Part shown: in pieces, positions 34,753-44,069 of the stretch
Layout of the letters: each line of letters begins with the position of its first letter
Position numbering within the stretch: the first letter of the stretch is position 1
Origin: Sphingomonadales bacterium
Lineage (GTDB): Bacteria > Pseudomonadota > Alphaproteobacteria > SMXS01
Assembly: GCA_022844405.1 (NCBI GenBank)
Contig: JALHLV010000007.1
Location: 90,218 to 154,217 of the forward strand
Length of the DNA stretch: 64,000 nucleotides
Direction: 5' to 3'
Notes under the pieces: generated by a model
The model's input: only the letters and a program-made list of their open reading frames with translations
What the model was told of the DNA's origin: nothing
Databases searched by the model: none
Position numbers and translations under genes: made by a program

Positions 34753-36088
34753 GCTGTGCTGCCTTGAAGACCTTCACCGGATTGATGGGCGTGCCGTTGA
34801 AGCGGACTTCATAGTGCAGGTGGGTGCCGGTACTGCGGCCCGAACTTCCCATGACACCGACTTTCTCGCGCAAGGCGACACGTTGGCCCTGTCTTACCAT
34901 GATCTTGCTGAGGTGCCCATAGCGGGTCACGAAGCCGTTGCCGTGATCCAGTTCGACCATCAGGCCATAGGCGCCGTCCCGGCCGGCGAACGAGACCTTG
35001 CCGGGGGCGGTGGAAAAGATCGGCGAATTGTCCACATGGCTGCCGAGATCGACGCCGGCATGGAACGCCGGGGCGCCGTTGAACGGATCGGGCCGGCCGC
35101 CGAAGGTGCTGGAGATGTAGAACTCCTCGACCGGCAGCGACAGCGGCGCGCGCTCGAGCGTCTTGTAGATCAGGCTGAGGCGATCGACGTTCTGCATCAG
35201 CGAGATCAACGCCCTGGTCTGGCTCTCGTCGTCGAAGGCGGTCCAGCGCATCGGCAGATAGGGACCGCCCATGCCGGCGGCGATGCGGCGCGGGCCGGCG
35301 GCCAGGACCTTCTCGGCGCTCAGGCCGGCGATCTTCAGCGCCTGCTCGTACCGGTTGATGGTGTCGCGGACCTGGTTGTCCATGCGGATAATCAGCACGC
35401 TCTGCATGCCCTCGAGTTCGTCGAGCTTGCTGCCGAGCGGATCGCTGGCGTCCGAGGTGCGCTCGCCGCGCAGCACGATCGGCACCCGCTGGGTGCGCTT
35501 GCGCTGGTCGGGCGCCACGCCCACGCGCGGCACCAGGCTGGGCGGCGTTTCCGTGGTCTCGGGGCCGCCGACGGGCAGCTTGTCGTTGACGCCCGGCTTG
35601 TCGATGATGGCCGGATAGCGGCCGGCCATCTCGCGGCTGGGCAGGTTGCCCAGCATGGCGTCCTTCGAACGGGCGAGCAGACCATCGATCATGTCCTGCC
35701 GCGCCTGGACGGTCTGGGCACGGTCCAGGATGTCGTCCTGCAGGGTCAGGAGCTGCTTGTGCAGGTCGCCGCGAATCTCCCGCAGGTCGGCGATCTGGCG
35801 GTCCTTGCTCTCGATCATCTGGTTGCCGAAAATCATGGTCGCCGAGGCGATGCCGACCCAGCAGGTGACGGTGAAGGCGACGGCGAGCGAGATCGACTGG
35901 AACCGGGGCGACAGCGAGACGAAGCGCACAACACCCCGCGAGCGAAAATAGATCTGACGCTCGGGAAAGTGATGTTGGTACTGCTTCGTGAGGTATGCAC
36001 GAAGCGCTTCCAAACGCGGCCACTCGCGTTTCTGCAAAGCCTTTAGCCCTCGATCGGCATTCTGTTGAACCAGCCGGGTTTCTAACAA
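34736..36088 (-). CDS. M23-family peptidoglycan peptidase, LmdC-like
   Basis: 450 residues. N-terminal cytoplasmic segment, one membrane helix (ISLAVAFTVTCWVGIASATM, about 66-85), a coiled-coil region (QMIESKDRQIADLREIRGDL), a linker, and a C-terminal M23 LytM domain. The zinc motifs HxxxD (FHAGVDLGS) and HxH (THLHYEVRF) are intact, so it should be an active endopeptidase. Partner of the bactofilin gene it overlaps by 17 bp; bactofilin scaffolds can hold such peptidases at growth zones. Confidence 0.92.
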   Translation of the reverse strand: MLETRLVQQNADRGLKALQKREWPRLEALRAYLTKQYQHHFPERQIYFRSRGVVRFVSLSPRFQSISLAVAFTVTCWVGIASATMIFGNQMIESKDRQIADLREIRGDLHKQLLTLQDDILDRAQTVQARQDMIDGLLARSKDAMLGNLPSREMAGRYPAIIDKPGVNDKLPVGGPETTETPPSLVPRVGVAPDQRKRTQRVPIVLRGERTSDASDPLGSKLDELEGMQSVLIIRMDNQVRDTINRYEQALKIAGLSAEKVLAAGPRRIAAGMGGPYLPMRWTAFDDESQTRALISLMQNVDRLSLIYKTLERAPLSLPVEEFYISSTFGGRPDPFNGAPAFHAGVDLGSHVDNSPIFSTAPGKVSFAGRDGAYGLMVELDHGNGFVTRYGHLSKIMVRQGQRVALREKVGVMGSSGRSTGTHLHYEVRFNGTPINPVKVFKAAQHVQAI

Positions 36089-36111
36089 ACTTCACCGCAT
36101 GAAGCGACTCA

Positions 36112-36933
36112 TTACGAACCGGCGTCTGCCGCATTGCACAGGCCGTCGGCGAAATCCGGCGGAAATCCGGCCTTCTCCCGGGCTTCAAGGTTGAATGGCG
36201 GCTTTAGCGCGCCGCGAAAATGCCGTTTGACCAATTTTCGCCACATATCCAGCGAATCATTACGGGTTCGGTCGCATAGCCAGTCGAACCAGCGTTTCCC
36301 CACCGCAACATGTCCGATCTCGTCGCGCAGGATGATGCGCAGGATGTCGGCGCTGTGCGTGTCGCCGGCGCCGTCGAAGCGGCGGATCATGCCGGGCGTG
36401 ACGTCGAGGCCGCGCGCCTCCAGCACCAGCGGCACGATGGCGAGCCGCGCCATCAGGTCGTGGGCGGTCTCCGTCGCCGCTTCCCACAGGCCGTCATGGG
36501 CAGGCAGGTCGCCGTACCGCGCACCCAGGACGGCGAGGCGGTCCGAGATCAGCAGGAAGTGCAGCCCTTCCTCGTCGCCCACCGTCACCCAGTCGTCGAA
36601 GAATGCGCGGGGCATGTCGGTCGAGGCGAAGCGGGCGATCAGGTCCCAGGCCAGATCGACGGCGTTGAGCTCGATATGGGCCAGTGCGTGCAGCAGCGCG
36701 ATCCGCGTCGTCGCCGACCCCGCCGACCGCCGCTTGGCCATCCTGCCGGGCGCCAGCAGCTCCGGCCGTCCCGGGCGGGACGGGCGGTCCGGCGGCACGG
36801 CGCCGCCGATTTCCGTCAGCGCGCCCGTCCGCCACGCTTGGGCCACGCGCCGGGCCAGCGCCGCCTTGTCGCGCGCGTCGGCGGTGCGCAGCACGGCGCA
36901 GGCGGCCTCGGTCAGCGTGGCGAAGCCGGTCAT
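36112..36933 (-). CDS. DUF455 ferritin-like protein
   Basis: 273 residues. The ferritin-like helices carry carboxylate and His residues in LLHALAHIELNAVDLAWDL, DDWVTVGDEEGLHFLLISDR, VLEARGLDVTPGM and LRDEIGHVAVGKRWFDWLC, as expected for a di-metal site. Function of the DUF455 family is not established. It sits downstream of bcp, 7 bp away, on the same strand. Confidence 0.88.
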   Translation of the reverse strand: MTGFATLTEAACAVLRTADARDKAALARRVAQAWRTGALTEIGGAVPPDRPSRPGRPELLAPGRMAKRRSAGSATTRIALLHALAHIELNAVDLAWDLIARFASTDMPRAFFDDWVTVGDEEGLHFLLISDRLAVLGARYGDLPAHDGLWEAATETAHDLMARLAIVPLVLEARGLDVTPGMIRRFDGAGDTHSADILRIILRDEIGHVAVGKRWFDWLCDRTRNDSLDMWRKLVKRHFRGALKPPFNLEAREKAGFPPDFADGLCNAADAGS

Positions 36934-36940
36934 CGCCGGA

Positions 36941-37411
36941 TCAGAGCGCTTTCACGGCGGCCAGCACCTCGTCGGCGTGGCCCTTCACCGACACCTTCGG
37001 CCAGACATGGCGGATGACGCCGTCGCCGTCGACCAGGAAGGTGGCGCGCTGGATGCCCATGTATTTGCGGCCGTAGAGCGATTTCTCCTGCCACACGCCG
37101 TAGGCCTCGGTCACCGTGCCGTCCTCGTCGGCGCCCAGCGCCACGTCCAGCTTGTGCTTGGTGGCGAATTTCTCGTGCTTGGCGACGCTGTCGCGAGAGA
37201 CGCCGATCACCTCGGCGCCGGCCCTGGCGAATTCGGGCCTGAGCCGCGAGAAGTCGATCGCCTCGGTGGTGCATCCGGGCGTGTCATCCTTCGGGTAGAA
37301 ATACAGCACCACTTTCTTGCCTTTCAGGTCCGCCAGCGAAACTTTGCCGCCGCCGTCGCGGGACATGGAGAACGCCGGGGCCTTGTCGCCGACGTCAAGT
37401 TGCTTTGCCAT
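36941..37411 (-). CDS. bcp: Thioredoxin-dependent peroxiredoxin (Bcp/PrxQ)
   Basis: 156 residues. The peroxidatic cysteine is Cys47 in YPKDDTPGCTTEAIDF. In E. coli Bcp the resolving cysteine is five residues later; here that position is Ile, so this copy may use another resolving Cys or a 1-Cys mechanism. The rest (VIGVSRDSVAKHEKFATKH, YMGIQRATFLVDGDGVIRHVW) is standard. It reduces peroxides in the cytoplasm. Its start overlaps the glnE end by 17 bp. Confidence 0.94.
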   Translation of the reverse strand: MAKQLDVGDKAPAFSMSRDGGGKVSLADLKGKKVVLYFYPKDDTPGCTTEAIDFSRLRPEFARAGAEVIGVSRDSVAKHEKFATKHKLDVALGADEDGTVTEAYGVWQEKSLYGRKYMGIQRATFLVDGDGVIRHVWPKVSVKGHADEVLAAVKAL

Positions 37412-40400
37412 GGTCTTCCTCCTGGGGTGGGAGCTTGGATGCGGGGACGGCGATCATCTCGTCGAAGATATGTCGCACGCGGGTTTGGGCCGCCAGCAGC
37501 GCCTTCTCCAGAGCGCCGAAGCCGCTGTAGCCGGTTGCCCCGGTCAGGGCGGCGAGCAGGGCGGGCGACGCATGCTGCGCGGGATCGAAATCGCCGCCCA
37601 GCGTCTGCCGGGAGAAACCGCGGATGGAGTCCATCAGCACCCACGCGCGCTTTAATTCGGCCGCCAGCGGCGACGGGATCAGTCCGGCGCCGAGAATATT
37701 GTCGAATGCGACCGGAGTTCGGGGGGTGAACAGTCCCGGGTTGCCGACGCCGTGGCGCAGTTGCAGGTACTGGGCGATGAATTCCAGGTCCAGCAAGCCG
37801 CCGCGCACATGCTTGACCGACCAGGGGTTCTCGGTGCCGAACTCGGCGGCGAGGCGCAGTCGCATGTCGGCGACGGTGAACAGCACCCGGTCCGGATCCC
37901 GCGGCATGGCGAGCACCGAGTGGATCAGGCTGTCGATGTCGGCCATCAGGTCGAGCGGCCCGGCGACCGGTCGCGCACGGGTCAGCGCCATGTGCTCCCA
38001 CAGCCAGGCCTGGGTCCGCTGGTAGGTCTCGAACCCCTCGACCGAGACGGCGAGCGGCCCGGCGCGGCCCGAAGGTCGCAGTTGCATGTCGACCTCGTAG
38101 AGCCGGCCTTCGCCGGTCAGCGCGGTCAGCGCGTTGATGATCCGCTGGCCCAGCCGCCCGAAATACTGGCTGGCGGGCAACGGCCGATCGCCGTCCGAGA
38201 CGGCGTCCGGGCCCGGCGTGCGGTAGATGAAGATCAGGTCGAGGTCCGAGGTGAAGGTGGTCTCCGAGCCGCCGAACGAGCCCATGGCGACGATCGCCAG
38301 CCCGCCGTCCGGCACCCGGCCATGCCGCCGGGCGAAGTCCTCCTCCACCGGCGCGACCATGCCGCGCACCACCGCTTCGGCGAGCGCCGTGTGCGCGGCG
38401 GCGGCGTCGGCGGCGTCGATGATGCCGCGAAGGAGCTGGACACCGATCTGGAACTTGCGCTCGTTGGCCCAGCGCCGCGACAGGTCCATCACGTCCTGGA
38501 AATCGGCGGCGGCGGACAGCGCCCGGCCCAGGTCCTGCTCGAGCTCGCGTTCGCCAGGCAGCCGCGTCATGAAGCCGGGGCTCAACACGGAATCGAGCAG
38601 CAGGTGGTTGTGGGCGAGGAAGTCGGACAGCGCCGGCGCCGTCCCCAGGATTTCGGCCACCAGTTCCAGCAGCCTGGGATTGGCCTGGAACAGGGTCAGC
38701 AACTGCACGCCCGACGGCAGCCGCGACAGGAAATCGTTGAAGCGCTGCAGCGCCTTGGTCGGCTCGGCGGTCTTGCCGAAGGCGTCGAGGATCACCGGGA
38801 TCAGGATCTTCAGCAGTGCCCGCGCCCGTTCGGTGCGCAAGGCGCGGAATCGTCCGGTCGACCACGAGCGCACCAGCTCGACGACCGCGTCGGGCGCCTC
38901 GAAGCCCAGTGCCGCGATGTCGCCGAGCATCTCGGCCGACGGGTCGGCCGCGTCGAACAACCGGCTCCAGCGCTCGTCCTCGCTGACCGTATGCGCGTCG
39001 TGGAACAGGTCGTCATAGCGCCGTCTCACATTGCCCAGGTGCCTGAGCATGTCGGTCTCGAAATCAGCCGGTGTTCCGTAGCCGAGGAAGGTGGCGACGG
39101 CGGCGACTCCCTCCGGCTTGTCCGGCACCTTGTGGGTCTGCTCGTCGCGGATCATCTGCAGCCGGTGCTCGACGGTGCGCAGGAAGCGGTAGGCGCTGGT
39201 CAGTTCGGCCGCGTCGGTGTCGGAAATGGTGCCCAGCCGGCGCAGCACCTCGAGCCCGGCGACGGTCTGCTTCACCCGCAGCTCCGGCGTCCGCCCGCCG
39301 GAGATGAGCTGGTGGGCGCTGACGAAGAATTCGATCTCGCGGATACCGCCGGGGCCGAGCTTGACGTCCTGACCGGCGACCCGAATGCCCTGGTGGCGGT
39401 GATGGCTGTGGATTCTCGCCTTCATGGCGTGGATATCCTCCAGTGCCACATAGTCCAGGTGCTTGCGCCAGACGAAGGCCTTGATCCTGTCGAGGAAGCC
39501 GCGCGCCGCGTTCAGGTCGCCGCCGACCGGCCGCGCCTTGATCATGGCGGCGCGCTCCCAGTTGAGGCCGACGCTCTGGTAGTAGATTTCCGCCGCGTCC
39601 ACCGAGATGGCGACCGGCGTGGCGCCGGGATCAGGCCGAAGCTGCAGGTCGACGCGGAACACGTAGCCGTCGGCGGTGCGCTCCTGCAGCAGCTTCACCA
39701 GGTCGCGGGTCATGCGGATGAAGCAGTCATGGGCATCGCGCCGGCCGACGTAGCGGATCACTTCCGGGTCGAACAGCACGATCAGGTCGATGTCGCTGGA
39801 ATAGTTGAGCTCGCGCCCGCCCAGCTTGCCCATGCCCAGCACGATGTAGCCGGCGGTGCGCCCGAGGTCCGGTGTCGCGGCAGAGCCCTTCTCCAGGGTC
39901 CATTCAAGGTCGCCGGCGGCCATGCGCGCCCGCAGCACATGGGCGACGGCGTGGTCGACCGCCAGTTCGGCGAAATCGCTCAGCACGGCGGTGACCCGCT
40001 CCAGCGACCATGCGCCGGATATGTCGGCCAGGCCGGCGATCAGCGCGACCCTGGTCCGCGCCTGCCGCAGCGCCCGCATGAACGGCTCCTGCGCGTCGAT
40101 CGCCGGCAGGCTGGCCCGCAGCCCGATTATCAGTGCCTCCATCGCCGTGTCCGGCCCCTTGGACATCAGGATGTCGAGTGTTTCCGGCGACTTGAGCGCA
40201 CAGGCCGACAGGAACGGGCTGTTGCCGAAGACCGTCAGCATCAGGCCCTGCACGGCCGGGTGCGCGGCCAACTCGGCAAGCGCGGCATGCTCGCCGGCGA
40301 TCTGCGCCCGCCAGCCGGCAAGTTTCTGCTGCGCCATCCCGGCGTCGAACGGCTTGGGGAGCTTGTCCAGATCGATTGGCAAGGCTAAGTCTTGCACGGG

Positions 40401-40427
40401 AGATGGCTCTTCTGGCTGTGTGGGCAC
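37395..40427 (-). CDS. glnE: Bifunctional glutamine-synthetase adenylyltransferase/adenylyl-removing enzyme
   Basis: 1010 residues with two nucleotidyltransferase domains. The N-terminal one (deadenylylation) reads GMGKLGGRELNYSSDIDLIV, the C-terminal one (adenylylation) AMGSFGGSETTFTSDLDLIF, each with the Gly-rich loop and paired Asp. Between them are helical and PII-response regions. Start at GTG 40427; no strong ribosome site is visible. It adds or removes AMP on GlnA under control of PII; the Tyr398 target in this window's GlnA is present. Confidence 0.95.
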   Translation of the reverse strand: MPTQPEEPSPVQDLALPIDLDKLPKPFDAGMAQQKLAGWRAQIAGEHAALAELAAHPAVQGLMLTVFGNSPFLSACALKSPETLDILMSKGPDTAMEALIIGLRASLPAIDAQEPFMRALRQARTRVALIAGLADISGAWSLERVTAVLSDFAELAVDHAVAHVLRARMAAGDLEWTLEKGSAATPDLGRTAGYIVLGMGKLGGRELNYSSDIDLIVLFDPEVIRYVGRRDAHDCFIRMTRDLVKLLQERTADGYVFRVDLQLRPDPGATPVAISVDAAEIYYQSVGLNWERAAMIKARPVGGDLNAARGFLDRIKAFVWRKHLDYVALEDIHAMKARIHSHHRHQGIRVAGQDVKLGPGGIREIEFFVSAHQLISGGRTPELRVKQTVAGLEVLRRLGTISDTDAAELTSAYRFLRTVEHRLQMIRDEQTHKVPDKPEGVAAVATFLGYGTPADFETDMLRHLGNVRRRYDDLFHDAHTVSEDERWSRLFDAADPSAEMLGDIAALGFEAPDAVVELVRSWSTGRFRALRTERARALLKILIPVILDAFGKTAEPTKALQRFNDFLSRLPSGVQLLTLFQANPRLLELVAEILGTAPALSDFLAHNHLLLDSVLSPGFMTRLPGERELEQDLGRALSAAADFQDVMDLSRRWANERKFQIGVQLLRGIIDAADAAAAHTALAEAVVRGMVAPVEEDFARRHGRVPDGGLAIVAMGSFGGSETTFTSDLDLIFIYRTPGPDAVSDGDRPLPASQYFGRLGQRIINALTALTGEGRLYEVDMQLRPSGRAGPLAVSVEGFETYQRTQAWLWEHMALTRARPVAGPLDLMADIDSLIHSVLAMPRDPDRVLFTVADMRLRLAAEFGTENPWSVKHVRGGLLDLEFIAQYLQLRHGVGNPGLFTPRTPVAFDNILGAGLIPSPLAAELKRAWVLMDSIRGFSRQTLGGDFDPAQHASPALLAALTGATGYSGFGALEKALLAAQTRVRHIFDEMIAVPASKLPPQEEDHGKAT

Positions 40428-40482
40428 GACACTGCTGAGTTACGCCGTCCCGGTCAAGCCGGCTCGGGCGGCAGACGGATAG

Positions 40483-43400
40483 GTGTTCTTGGCGATAGTT
40501 CGTTGGATATGGCGGGGCGCGGCGGCGATAGTTCTTCTGACTATCGTCGTCCTGGCGCTGCTCGTTGGAAGGCTGATGCTCGGCCCGGTCGAGGTCGATT
40601 TCCTGCGTCCCACCATGCAGCGGGTGCTTGCCGAACAGCTCGACGGTTTCACCGTCGACTTCGAGCATACGGTGCTGGCCTGGGGCGGCTGGAGGCGCGC
40701 CGTCGATCTGCGGATCACCAAGGTGGCGTTGAAGGACCGTCACGGCCTGCCGGTCATCGAGCTGCCGCAGCTCGCCGTCGGGTTCAAGGCGGCGAACCTG
40801 CTGCGCGGCGACTACACGCCGAGACGCATCGAATTCTTCTCGCCGGTGATCATGCTGTCGCGCAAGGCTGACGGCAGCTTCATCCTGCGCCGTGACGACC
40901 GGGCGCGGCAGGGCTCGGAGGTCATCGAGCAACTGCTCAAGTCCATGCTCGAGCCGCCGTCCGCCAGGAACGACCTGCGCCAGCTGTCGATCACCGATGC
41001 GGCGCTCGACATCGACGACCTGGCGGGCGAGGAGAACTGGCGGGTCAGCGGCGCGACGCTCGACGTGCGGCGCACGGACAAGGGTCTGGCCGCGACGCTG
41101 GTCGGCACCCTGTCGGGGACTAACCGGCAGACGGGATTCACGCTGCGCGGGGATTTCGTCCGCGCCACCAGCCGGGCCGCGCTGTCGCTCGACATCACGG
41201 GCGCTGTGCCGTCCATGTTCGCGCGGCCGGAAGGTGCCTTGACGATGTTGCGCGGCTGGAACCTGCCGGTCAGCGGACGGGTGACCGCCAACGCCAGGCC
41301 GGACGGCCACGTGGACCGCATCGACTTCGACCTGACCGCGGCGAAGGGCCGGCTGACGCTCCCGGCGCTGGTGGCGCCGTTCACCGTCGACGGCGCCATC
41401 CTGAAGGGCAACCTGGACCGCGCGTCCGGCCGGCTGACGCTCGACCCCATGCGGCTGACGGTCGGCAAGTCGGTCATCGCCGGCAAGGGGGTGGCGTTTA
41501 CGTCGGCGGCTGGAGAGGGCGGTACCCTCGACGCCACGCTTCGCCATCTGCCGTTCCAGACGTTCGCCGCTATCTGGCCGCCGGAGTTCAAGGCCAACAC
41601 GCGCGCCTGGTTCGCCAGGAACATCACTGCCGGCATGATCACCGCGGGCCAGCTCAGGGTCGACGTGCAGCCCATGGCGCCGGGCGAGCCGCCCCGGGTC
41701 GATTTCGGCCTCGACTTCGACTATGAGGGCATGGAGGCTCACTACCTCCGTCCCATGCCGCCGATCTCCAGGGCCAGGGGGCGCGCCAGCCTGCGGCCCC
41801 AGTTCTTCGAGCTCTGGGTGGACGATGGCGTGATCGCCGATCCGGCCAACAATCTGAGCGTCGACGTGGTGGCGCTCCACGGCCTGATCGACCGCCTCGA
41901 CGAGAAGGTCGATCATGTGGCGGATATCCTGCTGGCGATCGACACCGACGTTCCGCAGTTGCTGACCCTGCTGGACTACAAGCCGCTGGGCTACGCGACC
42001 AGCTTCGGCGTCAGTCCCCAGTCGATCGCAGGCCAGATGCGCGGCAAGGTGCGGTTCCGGATTCCGCTGATCAAGAAGCTGGCGATGCGGGATGTGACCT
42101 ACCAGGCGGCCCTGGTCGCCGAGCGGTTCCTGCTGAGCCAGGGCCTGGAGAAGCTGGAGCCGCAGCCGGGCGACCTGGAGCTGACGCTCGATCCCTCCGG
42201 CGTCGTGGCGCATGGCAGGTTCGTCATCCTCGGATCGCCGACCGACGTGGAATGGATCGAGAGCTTCAACGACAAGTCCGGCGCGCCGACGCGCTACACG
42301 GTGCGCGGACCCCTCGGACCCGATGCCGCGCGCAAGCTCGGCATGCCCGACGTGTTCGAAATGGGCGGCGCCGCGGATGCGACCACCGTGCTGATCGGCA
42401 AGGGGTCCAGGATCGCCCAGGGCACGGTTCAGGCCGACCTGAGGAACGCGTCCTTCGCCTTTCCGATCATGGAATGGAAGAAGCCGGCCGGCGCGCCGGG
42501 GACGCTGTTCATGGAACTATCGTCGCAGCCGGGTGGACTGCTGCCGGGCAAGATGAGCGTCTCCATGCCCGACCTCACCACGTCGGGTCGCCTGTCGTTC
42601 ACGCCGGAAGGTGATTTCGCCGCGATCGACCTGCCGCGCCTGCAACTGGGCGAAACCGACATCGCGCTGCTGCTCCGGAAGCCGAAGGATGGGCCGTTCG
42701 ACATCAAGATATCGGGGAAAAAGGCGGATATCCGGCCGTTTCTCGAGGACGGGGGCGAGGACAAGAACAAGCCCGAGGAGGAGGAGGAGGAGGAGGCGAC
42801 CTTCGCCGCGACCGTTGGCCTCGATGTCGAGGAAGCCATCCTGCCCGAGGGTGTGCCGATCCGCGACATGGATGCGGTGATCGGCATCGAACGGGGCGAG
42901 GTGATCGACGCCCAGATCACCGGCCTGCTCAAGAGCGGCAAGACCATGTCCGTGGACTACCAGCTCAAAGGCGACAAGCCCGGCATCGACGTCGTGACCG
43001 ACGACGCCGGCGAGCTGCTGCGCACCCTGGGCGTCCTCAACGGCGTCACCGGCGGCAGCCTGACCATCAGCGGTGCGATCAGCGGGCCGCGCGGCAAGCG
43101 GCATACGGTGGGCACCATCAGCGCCAAGGACTTCCGGGTCAAGGATTCGCCGATGATGGCGCAGTTGCTGACCATCGGTTCGCTGAGCGGACTGCGCGAC
43201 ATCCTGACTGGCGACGGCATCGGATTTGCCCGGTTCGACTCCGGCTTCGACATGGGCGAGGGCACCCTGCACCTGAAGGACGCCAGGGCGCTGGGCTCCC
43301 AGCTCGGCATCCGTGTGTCGGGCCGCATCTACGCCGACCTGAGCAGGCTTGATCTGGAAGGCACGCTGGCGCCGGCCTACGCCCTGAACACGGTTCTCGA

Positions 43401-43638
43401 TTATGTTCCGATCGTCGGGCAGATTCTTTCGGGCGGGGAGAACGAGGGCTTGATCGCCATACGATTCGGCGTGCGGGGCACCACCGAAAAGCCCGACGTG
43501 ACGGTCAACCCGCTGTCGGCGCTGACGCCCGGCTTCCTGCGCAACATGTTCAACGTGTTCTCGACTCCGCCGGAGGACGAAAAGCAGGAGAAGCCGGTGC
43601 CGCGCCGCGACGCCGGCCAGGACGCTCCCGCGCCATGA
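40483..43638 (+). CDS. AsmA/YhdP-like envelope protein (DUF3971)
   Basis: 1051 residues. One N-terminal membrane helix (AAAIVLLTIVVLALLVGRLML) and a very long periplasmic region with DUF3971-type repeats (VDFEHTVLAWGGWRRAVDLR, GTVQADLRNASFAFPIMEWK). The C-terminal part (about 900-1020) has AsmA-like sequence (VPIVGQILSGGENEGLIAIRF). Such proteins form bridge-like channels for phospholipid transport to the outer membrane. An in-frame run of seven GAG codons gives Glu7 at 42775-42795. GTG start; the gene is divergent from glnE, 55 bp apart. Confidence 0.85.
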   Translation: MFLAIVRWIWRGAAAIVLLTIVVLALLVGRLMLGPVEVDFLRPTMQRVLAEQLDGFTVDFEHTVLAWGGWRRAVDLRITKVALKDRHGLPVIELPQLAVGFKAANLLRGDYTPRRIEFFSPVIMLSRKADGSFILRRDDRARQGSEVIEQLLKSMLEPPSARNDLRQLSITDAALDIDDLAGEENWRVSGATLDVRRTDKGLAATLVGTLSGTNRQTGFTLRGDFVRATSRAALSLDITGAVPSMFARPEGALTMLRGWNLPVSGRVTANARPDGHVDRIDFDLTAAKGRLTLPALVAPFTVDGAILKGNLDRASGRLTLDPMRLTVGKSVIAGKGVAFTSAAGEGGTLDATLRHLPFQTFAAIWPPEFKANTRAWFARNITAGMITAGQLRVDVQPMAPGEPPRVDFGLDFDYEGMEAHYLRPMPPISRARGRASLRPQFFELWVDDGVIADPANNLSVDVVALHGLIDRLDEKVDHVADILLAIDTDVPQLLTLLDYKPLGYATSFGVSPQSIAGQMRGKVRFRIPLIKKLAMRDVTYQAALVAERFLLSQGLEKLEPQPGDLELTLDPSGVVAHGRFVILGSPTDVEWIESFNDKSGAPTRYTVRGPLGPDAARKLGMPDVFEMGGAADATTVLIGKGSRIAQGTVQADLRNASFAFPIMEWKKPAGAPGTLFMELSSQPGGLLPGKMSVSMPDLTTSGRLSFTPEGDFAAIDLPRLQLGETDIALLLRKPKDGPFDIKISGKKADIRPFLEDGGEDKNKPEEEEEEEATFAATVGLDVEEAILPEGVPIRDMDAVIGIERGEVIDAQITGLLKSGKTMSVDYQLKGDKPGIDVVTDDAGELLRTLGVLNGVTGGSLTISGAISGPRGKRHTVGTISAKDFRVKDSPMMAQLLTIGSLSGLRDILTGDGIGFARFDSGFDMGEGTLHLKDARALGSQLGIRVSGRIYADLSRLDLEGTLAPAYALNTVLDYVPIVGQILSGGENEGLIAIRFGVRGTTEKPDVTVNPLSALTPGFLRNMFNVFSTPPEDEKQEKPVPRRDAGQDAPAP

Positions 43639-43654
43639 TCAGGCCGCGCCGAGG

Positions 43655-44044
43655 CTATTGAGCCTTGGCGCCGCCGTCCTTCGCAATCTCGGTGATGCTG
43701 TCGATGATGCAGGGCGTGAAGTTGCTGTCGAGGACATTGCCGGCGGTGTGGACGGGCACCTCGATCGTGTCGACCTCGCACAGCTTGGCGAGCGACTTGG
43801 CGTCGTGCCGCCAAGTGCCTTGCGCCTTCAGGCCGGGGCAGCGATGGGCCAGAGTCATCTTGAAGTCGGGACCGCCGCGCATCTTCAGGATGATGGTCTG
43901 GTTGTCGACCACCTTGCTGCTCGACATGCGGGTGATGTCGATACAGCGCACCAGCGGCTTGTCGCCGTCCGCCGCCATCGTCGGGGCCGCCGCGCCGGCC
44001 GCGATGGCGGCGGCGATCAGTCCCGTCGTGATGAACTTGTGCAT
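43655..44044 (-). CDS. Hypothetical secreted protein (DUF6491-like)
   Basis: 129 residues: signal peptide (TGLIAAAIAAGAAAPTMA), then RCIDITRMSSSKVVDNQTII, KMTLAHRCPGLKAQGTW and CEVDTIEVP, with several conserved-looking cysteines. The CI(D)-start and CPGL segment resemble DUF6491, but I am not certain. It lies between the YhdP-like gene (convergent) and tyrS (same strand, 25 bp upstream), so may be co-transcribed with tyrS. Confidence 0.7.
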   Translation of the reverse strand: MHKFITTGLIAAAIAAGAAAPTMAADGDKPLVRCIDITRMSSSKVVDNQTIILKMRGGPDFKMTLAHRCPGLKAQGTWRHDAKSLAKLCEVDTIEVPVHTAGNVLDSNFTPCIIDSITEIAKDGGAKAQ

Positions 44045-44069
44045 GCAGGCTCCGTTTTTCTTGGGCGGG

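Noticed and set aside
37752..40388. An 878-residue frame opposite glnE
   Set aside because: Shadow of glnE; low-complexity His/Gln/Arg-rich sequence.
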